NCBI GenBank assembly: GCA_965227745.1
Contig: OZ245769.1
Coordinates: forward strand, 5,332,001 to 5,396,000
Direction: 5' to 3'
Source: GAS368 sp965227745
GTDB lineage: Bacteria; Verrucomicrobiota; Verrucomicrobiia; Opitutales; Opitutaceae
Length of the DNA: 64,000 nucleotides
Part shown: one piece after another, positions 1-8,906 of the stretch
Numbering within the stretch: position 1 is the stretch's first letter
How the letters are laid out: every line of letters starts with the position of its first letter
Notes under the pieces: generated by a model
Told to the model about the DNA's origin: nothing
What the model saw: the letters and a program-made list of their open reading frames with translations, nothing else
The model's database searches: none
Position numbers and translations under genes: made by a program

Positions 1-786
1 GCACTGGAGGAGAATGCGGGGGCGCGGCTGTTTGAGCGCAGTCCGTTTCGGCTCACGGCAGCGGGGGAGAAGCTTTACGCGCACGTCGCGCCGTTCTTCG
101 AAGGGCTCGGCGGGCTCGCGGGGCAATTGCGCGAAGACGCAAAGCCGGAGCTGCGCATCGGGGCTTCGGAGATGGTGCTGCGCGACTACATCCCGACCGT
201 GATGCAGCGCGTGCGGGCGAAGCAGCCGAAGCTGCGGCTGCACTTGCGCTCTGGTTATCAGGCGGAGCTCGAGGGGTGGCTGCGCGATGGGTCGATCGAT
301 CTGGCGATCGGCGCGGTGGGCGCGAAGCCGCCGGCGCGGCTGCGTCAACTCGCGGTGGCGAAACTACCGATGGTGCTGCTCGTACACCGGCAGTGGCCGC
401 TCAAAAGTGTCGAACGCCTTTGGATGCAGAAGAAAATCACGGAGCCACTGATCGGGTTGCCGGCGACGACGCGCGTGATGAAGAACTTCCAAAAGGGCCT
501 GAAGCGCCAGGGCGTGACGTGGACGCAAAGCGTGGAGGCGATGTCGATCGAGCTCGTGACGTGTTACGTGGCCAACAGCGAAGGCCATGGCGTGAATGTC
601 GCGGTGCCCGCCGCCATCGCGCATCGCGATGTGCGCGTGCTGCCGCTCGAGGGCTTCGAGCCGATGACCATTGGCCTGCTGTGGCGCGGCGAGCCGAGTG
701 AATTGCTGCGCGTGGCGATGGCGGAACTGCAGCGCTTCGCGCGGGAGCTGTGGCCGAAGTGGGCGATTGAGGAGAAGCTGCCGTAG
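1..786 (+). CDS. LysR-family transcriptional regulator, 5'-truncated by window edge
   Basis: The reading frame is open from the first base, so the start and most of the DNA-binding domain lie upstream of the window. The first visible residues (ALEENAGARLFERS, then LTAAGEKL) match the end of the LysR winged-helix domain, where the LFxR...LTxAG pattern is diagnostic. A linker follows, then a substrate-binding effector domain beginning near ELRIGASEMV. LysR proteins usually act as tetramers and control a neighbouring or divergent operon in response to a small ligand. The target cannot be named because the upstream side is missing. The stop is TAG at 784-786. The family call is secure; ligand and regulon are unknown. 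Confidence 0.93.
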   Translation, partial: ALEENAGARLFERSPFRLTAAGEKLYAHVAPFFEGLGGLAGQLREDAKPELRIGASEMVLRDYIPTVMQRVRAKQPKLRLHLRSGYQAELEGWLRDGSIDLAIGAVGAKPPARLRQLAVAKLPMVLLVHRQWPLKSVERLWMQKKITEPLIGLPATTRVMKNFQKGLKRQGVTWTQSVEAMSIELVTCYVANSEGHGVNVAVPAAIAHRDVRVLPLEGFEPMTIGLLWRGEPSELLRVAMAELQRFARELWPKWAIEEKLP

Positions 787-1110
787 GTGCCGTTTGCGTG
801 GCGGGTGTTTTGACCGCGACGTTCGCGAAGAGAGGCGTGAAGCTGATTTTTCTGGGGAATAGATTCAGCTTTGCAGTATGACAGCGGGGGGAGGGAAGCG
901 CTGCTTTAGAGCAGATTAATTTAAACCGTGGCCGAAAAAATGAATCGCCGGTGGTGGGTTGCGACCTTGCGTCGCAACTACGCACAGCCGAAGTGCGGGC
1001 GTGGTTCGAAATTGTTGCGACGCAAGGTCGCAACCCACCGCGGCTATAACTTTACTTAAAACGCTCTAGATTCGTATTGCGCCTCTTTGATGGCGGGCAA
1101 AATAGAGGCC
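787..1110. other. Gene-free stretch holding one inverted-repeat element
   Basis: These 324 bases lie between the LysR stop and the YCII-like gene. The only structure I see is the perfect inverted repeat at 953-1039. No convincing gene or promoter was recognised. Confidence 0.6.
953..1039. repeat. REP-like inverted repeat, two 25-bp arms
   Basis: Two perfect 25-bp inverted arms lie at 953-977 and 1015-1039, separated by 37 bases. Each arm starts GGTGGG and contains its own small palindrome, TTGCGAC-cttgc-GTCGCAA. This paired-hairpin design is like a bacterial interspersed mosaic element (two REPs in opposite orientation). No transposase is present. It could also act as a bidirectional terminator, but there is no T-run. 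Confidence 0.75.
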
Positions 1111-1452
1111 ATGGCCAAATATTTGATCTCTTTCCCCAGCGCGGCGATGGTTGTTCCCGCCGGTGAGTGGGAGGCGGTGGGCCGCGACGCGCACGCTGTA
1201 ATCGACGAGGCTAAGGCCGCCGGGGTTTATGTTTTCGGCGGCGGTATCGATGAGAGCGTGTCGCCGGTTCTCGTTTCGGCTGACGGTAAGGTCGCGCCGG
1301 GAGGGTACTCGTGGGCGCCCCCACTTGACGGTGGTTTTACCGTGCTCGAATTACCCTCGCGCGAGGAGGCCGTCATGTGGGCGGCGCGAATCGCGAAGTC
1401 TTGTCGCTGCGATCAAGAGCTACGCGTCTTCCAATTCGATCCACAGTCCTGA
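1111..1452 (+). CDS. YCII-related (DGPF-type) small protein
   Basis: A 113-aa soluble protein beginning MAKYLISFPS. It has the pattern of YCII/DGPF-domain proteins: an N-terminal beta strand, a conserved G-G segment in the middle, and a C-terminal strand and helix ending in CRCDQELRVFQFDP, much like the WAAKIA...CRC-QEVREF tails of that family. Members are small ferredoxin-like-fold dimers, some annotated near sigma factors, with no general biochemical role established. ATG 1111 is chosen because the family motif begins there; in-frame TTG 1087 and ATG 1090 would add only a short tail. No strong ribosome-binding site is visible. Function is not known. Confidence 0.75.
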   Translation: MAKYLISFPSAAMVVPAGEWEAVGRDAHAVIDEAKAAGVYVFGGGIDESVSPVLVSADGKVAPGGYSWAPPLDGGFTVLELPSREEAVMWAARIAKSCRCDQELRVFQFDPQS

Positions 1453-1463
1453 GTCGGTGAAGT

Positions 1464-3485
1464 TCAGGTCGCCCCGATCAGCGGGGGCATCGGGACGTCG
1501 AGGGCGGCGGCGATGGCGCGGAGGAGTTCGGCTTCGGCGATGAGGATCTGGCCGTCGGCACCGGCGAGGTAGGCGCAGGCGACGATCACGCGCTGGCGGA
1601 TGGGCAGGCTGGCGGCGGCGAGTTTATCGAGGGCAGGGTCGAGCGGACCGACGTCGCAATCGGCGGGGTCGAGGAGGACGAGGCGGCTTTCCACTAGCTT
1701 GAGTTGCGAGGCGCCGGCGGCGAAGGCCTCGGCGGCGCTCATCGAGCCGTTGTCGGAAATGTGCGCCATGGCCGAGAGCACGACGGAGATCTCATGGGCC
1801 ACGGCTTGAAAAGATTGATACTGGACCATCGTCGAGCCGGGCGAGCGAGCGAGGGCGAGCGAGCGCACGAGGATTTTTTGCAGCGCGAACTCAAACGCAC
1901 TGACGCGGCCATCGGCGTGGACGAGTTCATCGAGCACATCGAAAAAGACGCGCAGCCCGCTGGCCGGGATATCCCGGAGCGCGGGAATGGAAAGCTGAAG
2001 CAGCGGTAGCTTGTGTTCGGCCCGCACCGCACGGAGTGACGGAGCAAGTTCATCCAGGAGCCGCAACGCCTCGCCACCGGCGCGGCTGGCGATCAATTCG
2101 CGCTGGTGGGCGCGAACGCTGCGGTCGTCGTCCAGCAGGAGTCCGTAGATTAAGACCTGAGCGGTGTCGGCGTGATGAGCGGCGTCGCGCAGACCGGCGG
2201 GCGTGCCATCGAGGAGGACTTGAGAATTTTGAATCTGCTCGGGCGTGAGTGTGCCGACGGAATTGATCGCCGAGGCCGCGGTCGCGGGCGGCAGCAGCGG
2301 TGGGAGGCCCGTGGCGTTGGCCGGGAGCGGGGGAGGCATGCGCCCCGCCCGCGCGGGCGCGAGGCCGGCGGTGACGAAGGATTCGCGGGCGACATCGACG
2401 ACCTCGGGCGGCTCGAACATCTGGCCGTTGAAGGTCGGCTCGATAGCGCGGATGCGTTCGTCCAGCGGCGGGTGCGTGGCCCAGAGGCCGCCGAAGTTGG
2501 ACTTGAAGCCCTGCGCGAAGAAGAAGTGGCCGATGGCCCCGCTCTTGTTGGAGTGCATCGAGGAGCCGAGGGCGAAACCGCCGATCTTCTTCAACGCGCC
2601 GGAGATGCCGCCGGGATTTCGCGTGAACTGGACGGCGGAGGCATCCGCAAGAAACTCCCGCTGCCGCGAGACGGCGGCCTGAATGAGCCGACCGAAAAAG
2701 TAACCGACGTAACCGATCGCGAGCAGGGCGAAGCCCACAAACGCGATGGCGATGACGATGCCGCCACTGTTGCTCTTGCCATCGCGATCGCGGGAGCCGC
2801 CGAAGCTCTGAAAACGCAGTGACCAGAGGATGCCGCGGCCGGCGAGGCCGAGGACAAGAATGCCGAACACGAGGGCGGTGAGCCGCATGTTGAGGCGCAT
2901 GTCGCCATTGAGGATGTGGCTGAACTCATGGCCGATCACGCCCTGCAGTTCCTCGCGGGAAAGTTTTTCGAGCGTGCCGCGCGTGACGGCGACGACGGCG
3001 TCGTTGGTGGTGAGACCGGCGGCGAAGGCGTTAATCGCGGGCTCCTCGTCCATGATGTAGACGGCGGGCACAGGCACGCCGGAAGCGATGGCCATTTCCT
3101 CGACGACATTCAGCAGGCGGCGCTCCAGGGTGTCGGTCGTGTGCGGATCGACACGCCGCCCGCCCACGCTCTCGGCCACGGCGGAGCCGCCGGCGGAGAA
3201 TTCATGCCACTTCCAGAGGGAAGCGAAGCCGATGACGGCGGCGGTGACGCAGGTGACGCCGAGGAGAAGCTGCGGCTGCCACCACGAAGGCGTGGGGGTG
3301 GGGGCGTTATAAAGCTGAAACGTATCCGTCCGCACGCGACGCGGGCCGTTGTCGTGCGTGTAGCGCAAGGCGAACACCGTCGCGACATAGCCCGCCAGAA
3401 TGGTGCCGAGCACGGCGATGGCGAAAAGGGCGACCAGGCGCGACGTGCGCTTCTTGGCGAGGGCTTGGGCTTCGAAGAAATCCAT
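1464..3485 (-). CDS. M48-family membrane zinc metalloprotease with TerB-like C-terminal extension
   Basis: A 673-aa HtpX/Ste24-like protease. Two membrane segments lie near residues 15-40 and 73-92. The zinc motif HEFSH is at 186-190, with the third ligand probably Glu277 in REFLADASA. Two more hydrophobic segments (about 203-222 and 243-265) flank the active-site region. HtpX proteins are about 290 aa. Here about 300 extra residues follow, including two ADG-x-(I/V)...E motifs (HADGRVSAFEF and GADGQILIAEAE) that resemble TerB-like helical repeats. Start ATG 3485 is preceded by GGAG and lies 16 nt after the upstream gene's stop, whereas longer starts would overlap that gene. It clusters with lemA, a common partnership. 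It probably does envelope protein quality control; the tail's role is unknown. Confidence 0.9.
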   Translation of the reverse strand: MDFFEAQALAKKRTSRLVALFAIAVLGTILAGYVATVFALRYTHDNGPRRVRTDTFQLYNAPTPTPSWWQPQLLLGVTCVTAAVIGFASLWKWHEFSAGGSAVAESVGGRRVDPHTTDTLERRLLNVVEEMAIASGVPVPAVYIMDEEPAINAFAAGLTTNDAVVAVTRGTLEKLSREELQGVIGHEFSHILNGDMRLNMRLTALVFGILVLGLAGRGILWSLRFQSFGGSRDRDGKSNSGGIVIAIAFVGFALLAIGYVGYFFGRLIQAAVSRQREFLADASAVQFTRNPGGISGALKKIGGFALGSSMHSNKSGAIGHFFFAQGFKSNFGGLWATHPPLDERIRAIEPTFNGQMFEPPEVVDVARESFVTAGLAPARAGRMPPPLPANATGLPPLLPPATAASAINSVGTLTPEQIQNSQVLLDGTPAGLRDAAHHADTAQVLIYGLLLDDDRSVRAHQRELIASRAGGEALRLLDELAPSLRAVRAEHKLPLLQLSIPALRDIPASGLRVFFDVLDELVHADGRVSAFEFALQKILVRSLALARSPGSTMVQYQSFQAVAHEISVVLSAMAHISDNGSMSAAEAFAAGASQLKLVESRLVLLDPADCDVGPLDPALDKLAAASLPIRQRVIVACAYLAGADGQILIAEAELLRAIAAALDVPMPPLIGAT

Positions 3486-3501
3486 TGAGATGTCTCCGAT
3501 A

Positions 3502-4116
3502 TTATATCGTTGGCACAGGTGCTCCCGGCGGTGGCGCTGCCGGTTTGGCCGGCGGCGGCTCACTGAAGCGCTTGATCGTATCTTTCACCAATTTGTCGGC
3601 CGTGGCCCGGTGGGCCGCGTCAACTCGGCCTGTTTTCGCTGCAAATGCCTTGCCAGCCTCCGACTGGAAGAACTGGACAATTTCCATCCGCGGTTCCTCA
3701 CCGAGAGAGCGCAGGTATTTGGCCGAGTTCGCGCCAATATCGTAGGTTCCCTGCGGAGCTGCTTTCAACTCGGCCTCCATCCTGCGCGTCTCCACGCAGA
3801 AGGCCTTGCCTGTCTTCGATCCCCAGAAGGCATTCAGGGCGACCAACTCCTCGGGGGAAAAAATCGTCCGAACCGCGACCGCCATCGGCGACTGATAGTC
3901 GGCCAGCGCCAGCGAGTCCCGCATGGCATCCACCAGTGCTGGTTTGGGAATGTCATTTCGAAGGTGGGCGATGAACTCCTGCATTTCGGCCGCAAATTTC
4001 TGCGGATATTGAAGCTGCCGTACCAGCTTCAACGCCTCGGCGTCAGCCTCGACGTTCGGGGCGGCGAACAGCGCAATGGAGGTCCCAAGAAACAGGAAGA
4101 GATGCCGGACGTGCAT
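3502..4116 (-). CDS. Exported DUF2059-like protein
   Basis: A 204-aa protein with an N-terminal signal peptide (HLFLFLGTSIALFAAPN). The helical body contains the DUF2059-style ending IVQFFQSEAGKAFAAKTG, preceded by a similar segment, ALNAFWGSKTGKAF. The C-terminus is Pro/Ala-rich (PPPAKPAAPPPG), a likely disordered tail. The protein is predicted periplasmic. It lies directly upstream of the M48 protease gene with a 16-nt gap, so the two are probably co-transcribed. No enzymatic role is known for DUF2059. Confidence 0.8.
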   Translation of the reverse strand: MHVRHLFLFLGTSIALFAAPNVEADAEALKLVRQLQYPQKFAAEMQEFIAHLRNDIPKPALVDAMRDSLALADYQSPMAVAVRTIFSPEELVALNAFWGSKTGKAFCVETRRMEAELKAAPQGTYDIGANSAKYLRSLGEEPRMEIVQFFQSEAGKAFAAKTGRVDAAHRATADKLVKDTIKRFSEPPPAKPAAPPPGAPVPTI

Positions 4117-4203
4117 GAAGGAGGCCGATTCAAGGCAAACCTAGAAGTGGTGCAAGTGCGGCGGGTCGGCCGGACACGCAGGGCCGAAACGGCGCAAGCC
4201 CGT

Positions 4204-4575
4204 TCATTTCACCCACCGGATCGTGATCGGATAGTGATAGCTGCCGCCCTCGGACGCCTTGACGGCGGCGACGATCGAGAAAACCAGCGACGCAAGCCAA
4301 AGGCCGCCGATCAGGAGCGCGCCGAGGCCGACGGCGAAGATCAGCGGGATGCAGATCAGCGTGTAGAGGAGGAGCGAGAGGTGGAAGTTGAGCGCCTCGC
4401 GGGCGTTGCTCGCGACGTAGGCGGAGTCGCCGCGCATCGCGAGATAGACGATCAGCGGGAGCAGAAACGGGAGGCCGATGAAGCCGGAGAGATGGCTCAG
4501 GATGCTCCAGATCTTGTCGTTGCCGCGGGGCTGGGAGAGGGCGGGGGGCGTGACGTTATAAATGGGAGTGTCCAT
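4204..4575 (-). CDS. DUF4870 small membrane protein
   Basis: A 123-aa protein with a soluble N-terminus, then DKIWSILSHLSGFIGLPFLLPLIVYL, the hallmark opening of DUF4870 (Tic20-like) proteins. Further hydrophobic segments follow at about residues 68-85 and 86-107. The motif ASNAREALNFHLS matches the family's conserved (A)REALNFQ region. Function is unknown, but such proteins are often found beside lemA or M48 genes as here. It ends in a short charged tail. Confidence 0.85.
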   Translation of the reverse strand: MDTPIYNVTPPALSQPRGNDKIWSILSHLSGFIGLPFLLPLIVYLAMRGDSAYVASNAREALNFHLSLLLYTLICIPLIFAVGLGALLIGGLWLASLVFSIVAAVKASEGGSYHYPITIRWVK

Positions 4576-4670
4576 GGTGGGCGTGGAGATGAGGGTTTCA
4601 GATGCTGCCTGAGAACACGGCGCGGGCTACGTTAGTTGCAGTCAGCGCCTGGAGGTTCGCTGGAAACCGC

Positions 4671-5273
4671 TTAGTTAAAACTCACCTTGGGCGCGTTGCG
4701 CTCGGTGGGGTCTTCGATCTTGAAGAGTTCGGCGGGGAGGAAGCCGAACATGCCGGCGAAGATGACGGTGGGGAAGGTCTCGCGCGCGGTGTTGTAGACC
4801 ATGACGCTGTCGTTGTAGGACTGGCGGGCGAAGGCGATGGTGTTTTCGGTGTGGGTGAGCTCCTCGGTGAGCTGCATCATGTTGGCGTTGGCCTTGAGGT
4901 CGGGGTATTGCTCGGAGACGACCATGAGGCGGCTCAGCGCGCCACCGAGGCCGGCCTCGGCGGTGACGAGGGACTTCATCGCATTGGCATCGGCGGGATT
5001 GGCGGCGACGGACTGGGAGGCGGCGAGGGCGATATTGCGGGCCTTGATGACGGCCTCGAGCGTGCCGCTCTCGTGCTTCATGTAGCCCTTGGCCACCTCG
5101 ACGAGATTGGGGATGAGATCGTAGCGGCGCTTGAGCTGCACGTCGATCTGGCTGAACGCGTTTTTGAACCGGTTACGCAGCTCGACGAGCTTATTATAGA
5201 TGCCGGCGATCCAGAGGCCGAGGACGACGACGACGGCGAGAAGGCCGCCGAGGATGATGAGTGCGAGTTTCAT
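4671..5273 (-). CDS. lemA: LemA-family protein
   Basis: A 200-aa LemA protein: one N-terminal transmembrane helix (residues 3-24), then the conserved NKLVELRNRFKNAFSQIDVQLKRRYDLIPNLVE segment. A long coiled-coil helical bundle follows, with the family motif LTHTENTIAFARQSYNDSVMVYNT. LemA proteins have an outward-facing helical domain, and their role is not settled. It forms a minus-strand cluster with DUF4870, DUF2059 and M48 genes, and is divergent from the TPR gene at 5411. Confidence 0.95.
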   Translation of the reverse strand: MKLALIILGGLLAVVVVLGLWIAGIYNKLVELRNRFKNAFSQIDVQLKRRYDLIPNLVEVAKGYMKHESGTLEAVIKARNIALAASQSVAANPADANAMKSLVTAEAGLGGALSRLMVVSEQYPDLKANANMMQLTEELTHTENTIAFARQSYNDSVMVYNTARETFPTVIFAGMFGFLPAELFKIEDPTERNAPKVSFN

Positions 5274-5410
5274 GGTGTGGGTCTAAAGCGGGCGAAAATC
5301 AGTGGATTCGAAACGGGGGTGAGTGTGGCGGGAGATTTTCAAGGTGCGAGAGGGAACGGGTTACAACGCGGTTGATTGTTTCCAATGCCCCATCAACGTG
5401 AAGGCGTCTC

Positions 5411-8080
5411 ATGCGATTGAAGAAACTCCCGGTCTTGCTCGTGCCGCTCTGCCTCGTGGCGGGGCTGCCCGCGCGCGCGCAGGGTCCGCTGAATCCGCCG
5501 GCGCCGTTACTCACCGCGCCGGCTCAGACCGCGCCCTCCCCGGCCACCACGGCGCTTTCCATCGAAGCGGCGCACCGGGCGCAGGAACTGGGGTTTCCCT
5601 CGCTCGCGGCGGGCATGTACCGCCAGCTTTTAACCCTGCCGGGAGCCGATCAAGCGGGGCTGACGCTGGCCCTCGCGTCGGCCCTCCTCGACGACGGCCA
5701 GCCGGCGGAATCGGACAAAATCCTGCAGGCTCTGCCCGGGCCGCACAGCTCCGCGTGGCACCTGCGCGTGGCCCTCGCGGCGGTGCAGCTGCGAAAAGTC
5801 GACGTCGCCCGCACGGAACTGGCGGCGATCAAGCTCGACGAGCTGTCGGCCGCGGATGGCGCGTGGGCGTCGTTTCTCCAAGGGGCGATCTTCGATATTC
5901 AGATCCCCCAGGACCTGACCAAGGCCAATAGCTTTTACATCAAGGCGGAGGAATCGGCGCCCAACGAGATGGCGCGCGCGCGGTTCAAGCTCGCGGGCGA
6001 ACAGGTGCGCCTCGTGCTCAATGCCCCGAGCGAGGCGCAACTCCGGCAAACCCGGCTCAACTACGATGCGAATCGCGGGCGGCCGTTTGCCTACGAGTTT
6101 GCGAAGACCCATGCGCAGGCCCTGCACCAGCTTGGCCGTACGAAGGAGGCCGCCGATTTTCTTCAAGGTGTGCTGCAATCCATGCTCCCGCAGGAGCGCT
6201 CGCAGGGGGACCAACTCCTCCTCGTGCAGGGCTTGATCGCCGACAAGGCCCCGGGGGGCCTGGGACGCCGCGCGCTCAGTCAGTTACTGGCGACGGGCAG
6301 CGACCAACGTCTCCAGCGCGTGGCGCTGCAACTGCTCGCGCGCGCCTCGAGCGATGAGGTGACGCGCGGCGTGTTGCGGGCGGAACTGAACCGGTTGATC
6401 GACGCGCCGACGAAGCACCCGATCCTGGAAAGTCTCCTGTTGGTCCGCGGCCAACTGGCGTTGACCGAAAAAGATTATGCGCAGGCCGAGCGCGATGCGC
6501 GGGCGCTGCTGGAGCAGTATCCAGGTTCCCCCTACACGGTGCACGCCTTTGGCGTGCTGACGGCTTCGACGTGGGAGCAGCGCCGTTATCGGGCGGCGGC
6601 GGACAATGCGCGCAAGGCGCGCGGGGTGCTACCGGCCGAGGCGCGGTCGGCCCGGGCGGAGCTCGTGCTGCTAGAGGCTGAGGCGTGGTTTCGCGCCGGC
6701 GGCGCGGGCGACAACGGTGATTTCCGCAATGCGGCCGATGCCTACGCGGCTGCGCTCAAGGAGCGGCCGGCGGGCGTGAAGCCGGGCGACCTGATGTTTC
6801 AACGCGTGCTCTCGGAGATGAAGGCCGGGGCGCTCGAAGCCGCGCAGCCTCTGCTCGACGAACTCGCGCGCGACCCGGAATTCGATTTGGAAAACCGCTG
6901 GCGGGCCGAGTGGAATCTCGCCCGCGCCCTCCAGCTTCAGGGATTGGTGGGCGTGAAGCAGGCCTACGCCCGGGTGAACGCCCTGCTGGGTGAAAAGCCG
7001 GGCGATAATCCCACGGCGCTCGCGGCGCTGTCGCCCGATTTGCGCTCGCGCATGGTCTGGCTGCAAGCCCGCCTCGCGCTGGATGCAGGGGAGGCGGAGC
7101 GGGCGATCAAGCTCATCGACGACATGGGGCCCCTCCTCGCTACGCTGGCCGAACCGCTTCGCCTCGAGATCGCGAGTACCTCGATGCTGGTGAAAGCGGA
7201 CGCCTATTTCACTTTGGGACGAGAAGGTGATGCGTTGAAAGCGCTGCAACAATTGCGCGAGGATCCGAAGCTCGCGAAATCCCTCGCGGCGGCGCAATCG
7301 TACTTGATTGAGGCGGGCCACTACGCGGCGCAGGAGAAGACGGTAGACGCGCAAAAACTTTTTACGCGGCTGGCGGATGAATTTCCCGGCGAACTAGCGG
7401 CTTACGCGCTTTATCAGGCGGCGCTCCAGGCGGAGCGGCGCGGGCAGGAGGCCAACTACAAGGAGGCCAACAACCTCATCGAGGACCTCGTGCGGAAGTA
7501 TCCGCGCAGCGAGCTCGTATTCGATGCGCGCTTGAAGCAGGGCGACCTTTTGCGCCGGCTGAATAATTTTCCCGCCGCGCAGTACGCGTACGAAGACCTG
7601 ATCAATAACAACCGGCAAGGCTCGCAGGAGAACCTGATCATCGCGCAACTCGCCCTCGCGGCGTGTCACAATGCGCAATCGGCGAATGACCCCGTGCACT
7701 TCGACCGCGCCCGAAGCATCTACGAGCACTTGCGCGACCGGGCGGATGCGCCGGCGGATGTGCGCGTGGAGGCGGGTTACAATCTCGGCGAGCTGTGGGT
7801 GCGTCGCGAAGATTATGCGAAGGCCTACGAGGCGTGGTGGTCAGGCGTGGTGAAGGACTTCTTGCTCGATCCGACAAAGGCCGCGCAACTGCAGTCGAAA
7901 GGGCGGAATTGGGTGGCGCGCACGCTTTATCGCCTCGGTGAGGTGCTGGAGCAGCAGGGTAAACTGAACGAGGCCAACAACGCCTGGCGCATGATCGTGG
8001 ACCTGAAACTGGATTCGAACGGAGAGGCGTTGGCGCGGGCGAAGTTGGTGCGAGCCCTGCCCCCGGAGGCCAAACCGTGA
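5411..8080 (+). CDS. Exported tetratricopeptide-repeat protein
   Basis: An 889-aa protein with a clear signal peptide (KKLPVLLVPLCLVAGLPARAQG). Many degenerate 34-residue TPR units follow, with periodic A-x-x-A-Y and LLEQYPGSPYTVHA-like helices. It is predicted periplasmic and likely a scaffold. It lies upstream of an ExbB-ExbD pair in one orientation, a common arrangement in which a TPR protein works with a TonB-type energy-transducing complex. ATG 5411 has AAGG 7 nt upstream. No catalytic domain was seen. Confidence 0.88.
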   Translation: MRLKKLPVLLVPLCLVAGLPARAQGPLNPPAPLLTAPAQTAPSPATTALSIEAAHRAQELGFPSLAAGMYRQLLTLPGADQAGLTLALASALLDDGQPAESDKILQALPGPHSSAWHLRVALAAVQLRKVDVARTELAAIKLDELSAADGAWASFLQGAIFDIQIPQDLTKANSFYIKAEESAPNEMARARFKLAGEQVRLVLNAPSEAQLRQTRLNYDANRGRPFAYEFAKTHAQALHQLGRTKEAADFLQGVLQSMLPQERSQGDQLLLVQGLIADKAPGGLGRRALSQLLATGSDQRLQRVALQLLARASSDEVTRGVLRAELNRLIDAPTKHPILESLLLVRGQLALTEKDYAQAERDARALLEQYPGSPYTVHAFGVLTASTWEQRRYRAAADNARKARGVLPAEARSARAELVLLEAEAWFRAGGAGDNGDFRNAADAYAAALKERPAGVKPGDLMFQRVLSEMKAGALEAAQPLLDELARDPEFDLENRWRAEWNLARALQLQGLVGVKQAYARVNALLGEKPGDNPTALAALSPDLRSRMVWLQARLALDAGEAERAIKLIDDMGPLLATLAEPLRLEIASTSMLVKADAYFTLGREGDALKALQQLREDPKLAKSLAAAQSYLIEAGHYAAQEKTVDAQKLFTRLADEFPGELAAYALYQAALQAERRGQEANYKEANNLIEDLVRKYPRSELVFDARLKQGDLLRRLNNFPAAQYAYEDLINNNRQGSQENLIIAQLALAACHNAQSANDPVHFDRARSIYEHLRDRADAPADVRVEAGYNLGELWVRREDYAKAYEAWWSGVVKDFLLDPTKAAQLQSKGRNWVARTLYRLGEVLEQQGKLNEANNAWRMIVDLKLDSNGEALARAKLVRALPPEAKP

Positions 8081-8144
8081 ACGACGCGGGATTTCCGTTT
8101 ACCCTCGGGACCAATCTTTCCTAACTGATTCACTGCGCGCACCG

Positions 8145-8906
8145 ATGTCTGTTTTCGATCTCAGTCTCTTCGCCAAGGGCGGCCCGATGATGTGGGTGCT
8201 GCTGGCGCTCGGCCTATTTTGTCTCGTGCTCACCGTGGAGCGCGTGCTCTACCTGCACCGCGGGCAGATCGCGGCCAAGGCCTTTGTCGACGGCATTAAA
8301 AACATCCTCGCGAAACGCCGTCTCGTGGAGGCGCTGACGGTGTGCGAGGAAACACCGGGTCCGGTGGCCGCAGTGGTAAAGGCGGCCTTGTTGCACGCGG
8401 ACGACACGGCGGAGTCGATGCGCTTTCATGTGCAGGAGGCGGCGATCATCGAGTTGCCGGTGCTGGAGCGCCGCCTCGGGTCCATCGCGGCGATCGCGCA
8501 AGTGGCACCGCTCGCGGGCATCCTCGGTACCGTGCTCGGGATGGCGGCCACCTTTCTCGCGTTTGAAAAGGGGGGCAACTTCGCCACGCCGGTCGCGCTC
8601 TCGACGGGCATGTGGCAGGCGCTGCTGGCGACGGCGGGGGCGCTCATGCTCGCGATCCCGGCGCATCTCGCGTATCATTTCCTGTCGGGCCGCGTGCGCG
8701 CGATCGTCCGCGACGTGGAGTGGTCGGGCAACGAGATCATGAAGTTTCTCCTGACGGAATATCGCGGGATCAAGCCAGGGGAGGGGAGCGAAGGGAGTGA
8801 AGGTGAAAGTGAGAATGAAAGGGGGAAGGGGAGTGACGGTGAGAGTGAGCGAGGTGACGTGAATCGTGGGCGGACGGGTAAGGACAAAGCGGAGGGGACG
8901 CAGTGA
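8145..8906 (+). CDS. MotA/TolQ/ExbB proton-channel family protein
   Basis: A 253-aa inner-membrane protein with three hydrophobic segments (about residues 14-34, 118-140, 158-182). It carries the family motif APLAGILGTVLGMAATF. It should form a proton channel with the next gene and transmit proton-motive force to the outer membrane. The last 45 or so residues are an odd Glu/Ser/Gly-rich tail (EGSEGSEGESENERGKGSDG) coded by degenerate hexanucleotide repeats at 8779-8860, unlike typical ExbB C-termini. Its stop overlaps the next start (GTGA at 8903-8906), so the two genes are translationally coupled. Confidence 0.92.
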   Translation: MSVFDLSLFAKGGPMMWVLLALGLFCLVLTVERVLYLHRGQIAAKAFVDGIKNILAKRRLVEALTVCEETPGPVAAVVKAALLHADDTAESMRFHVQEAAIIELPVLERRLGSIAAIAQVAPLAGILGTVLGMAATFLAFEKGGNFATPVALSTGMWQALLATAGALMLAIPAHLAYHFLSGRVRAIVRDVEWSGNEIMKFLLTEYRGIKPGEGSEGSEGESENERGKGSDGESERGDVNRGRTGKDKAEGTQ

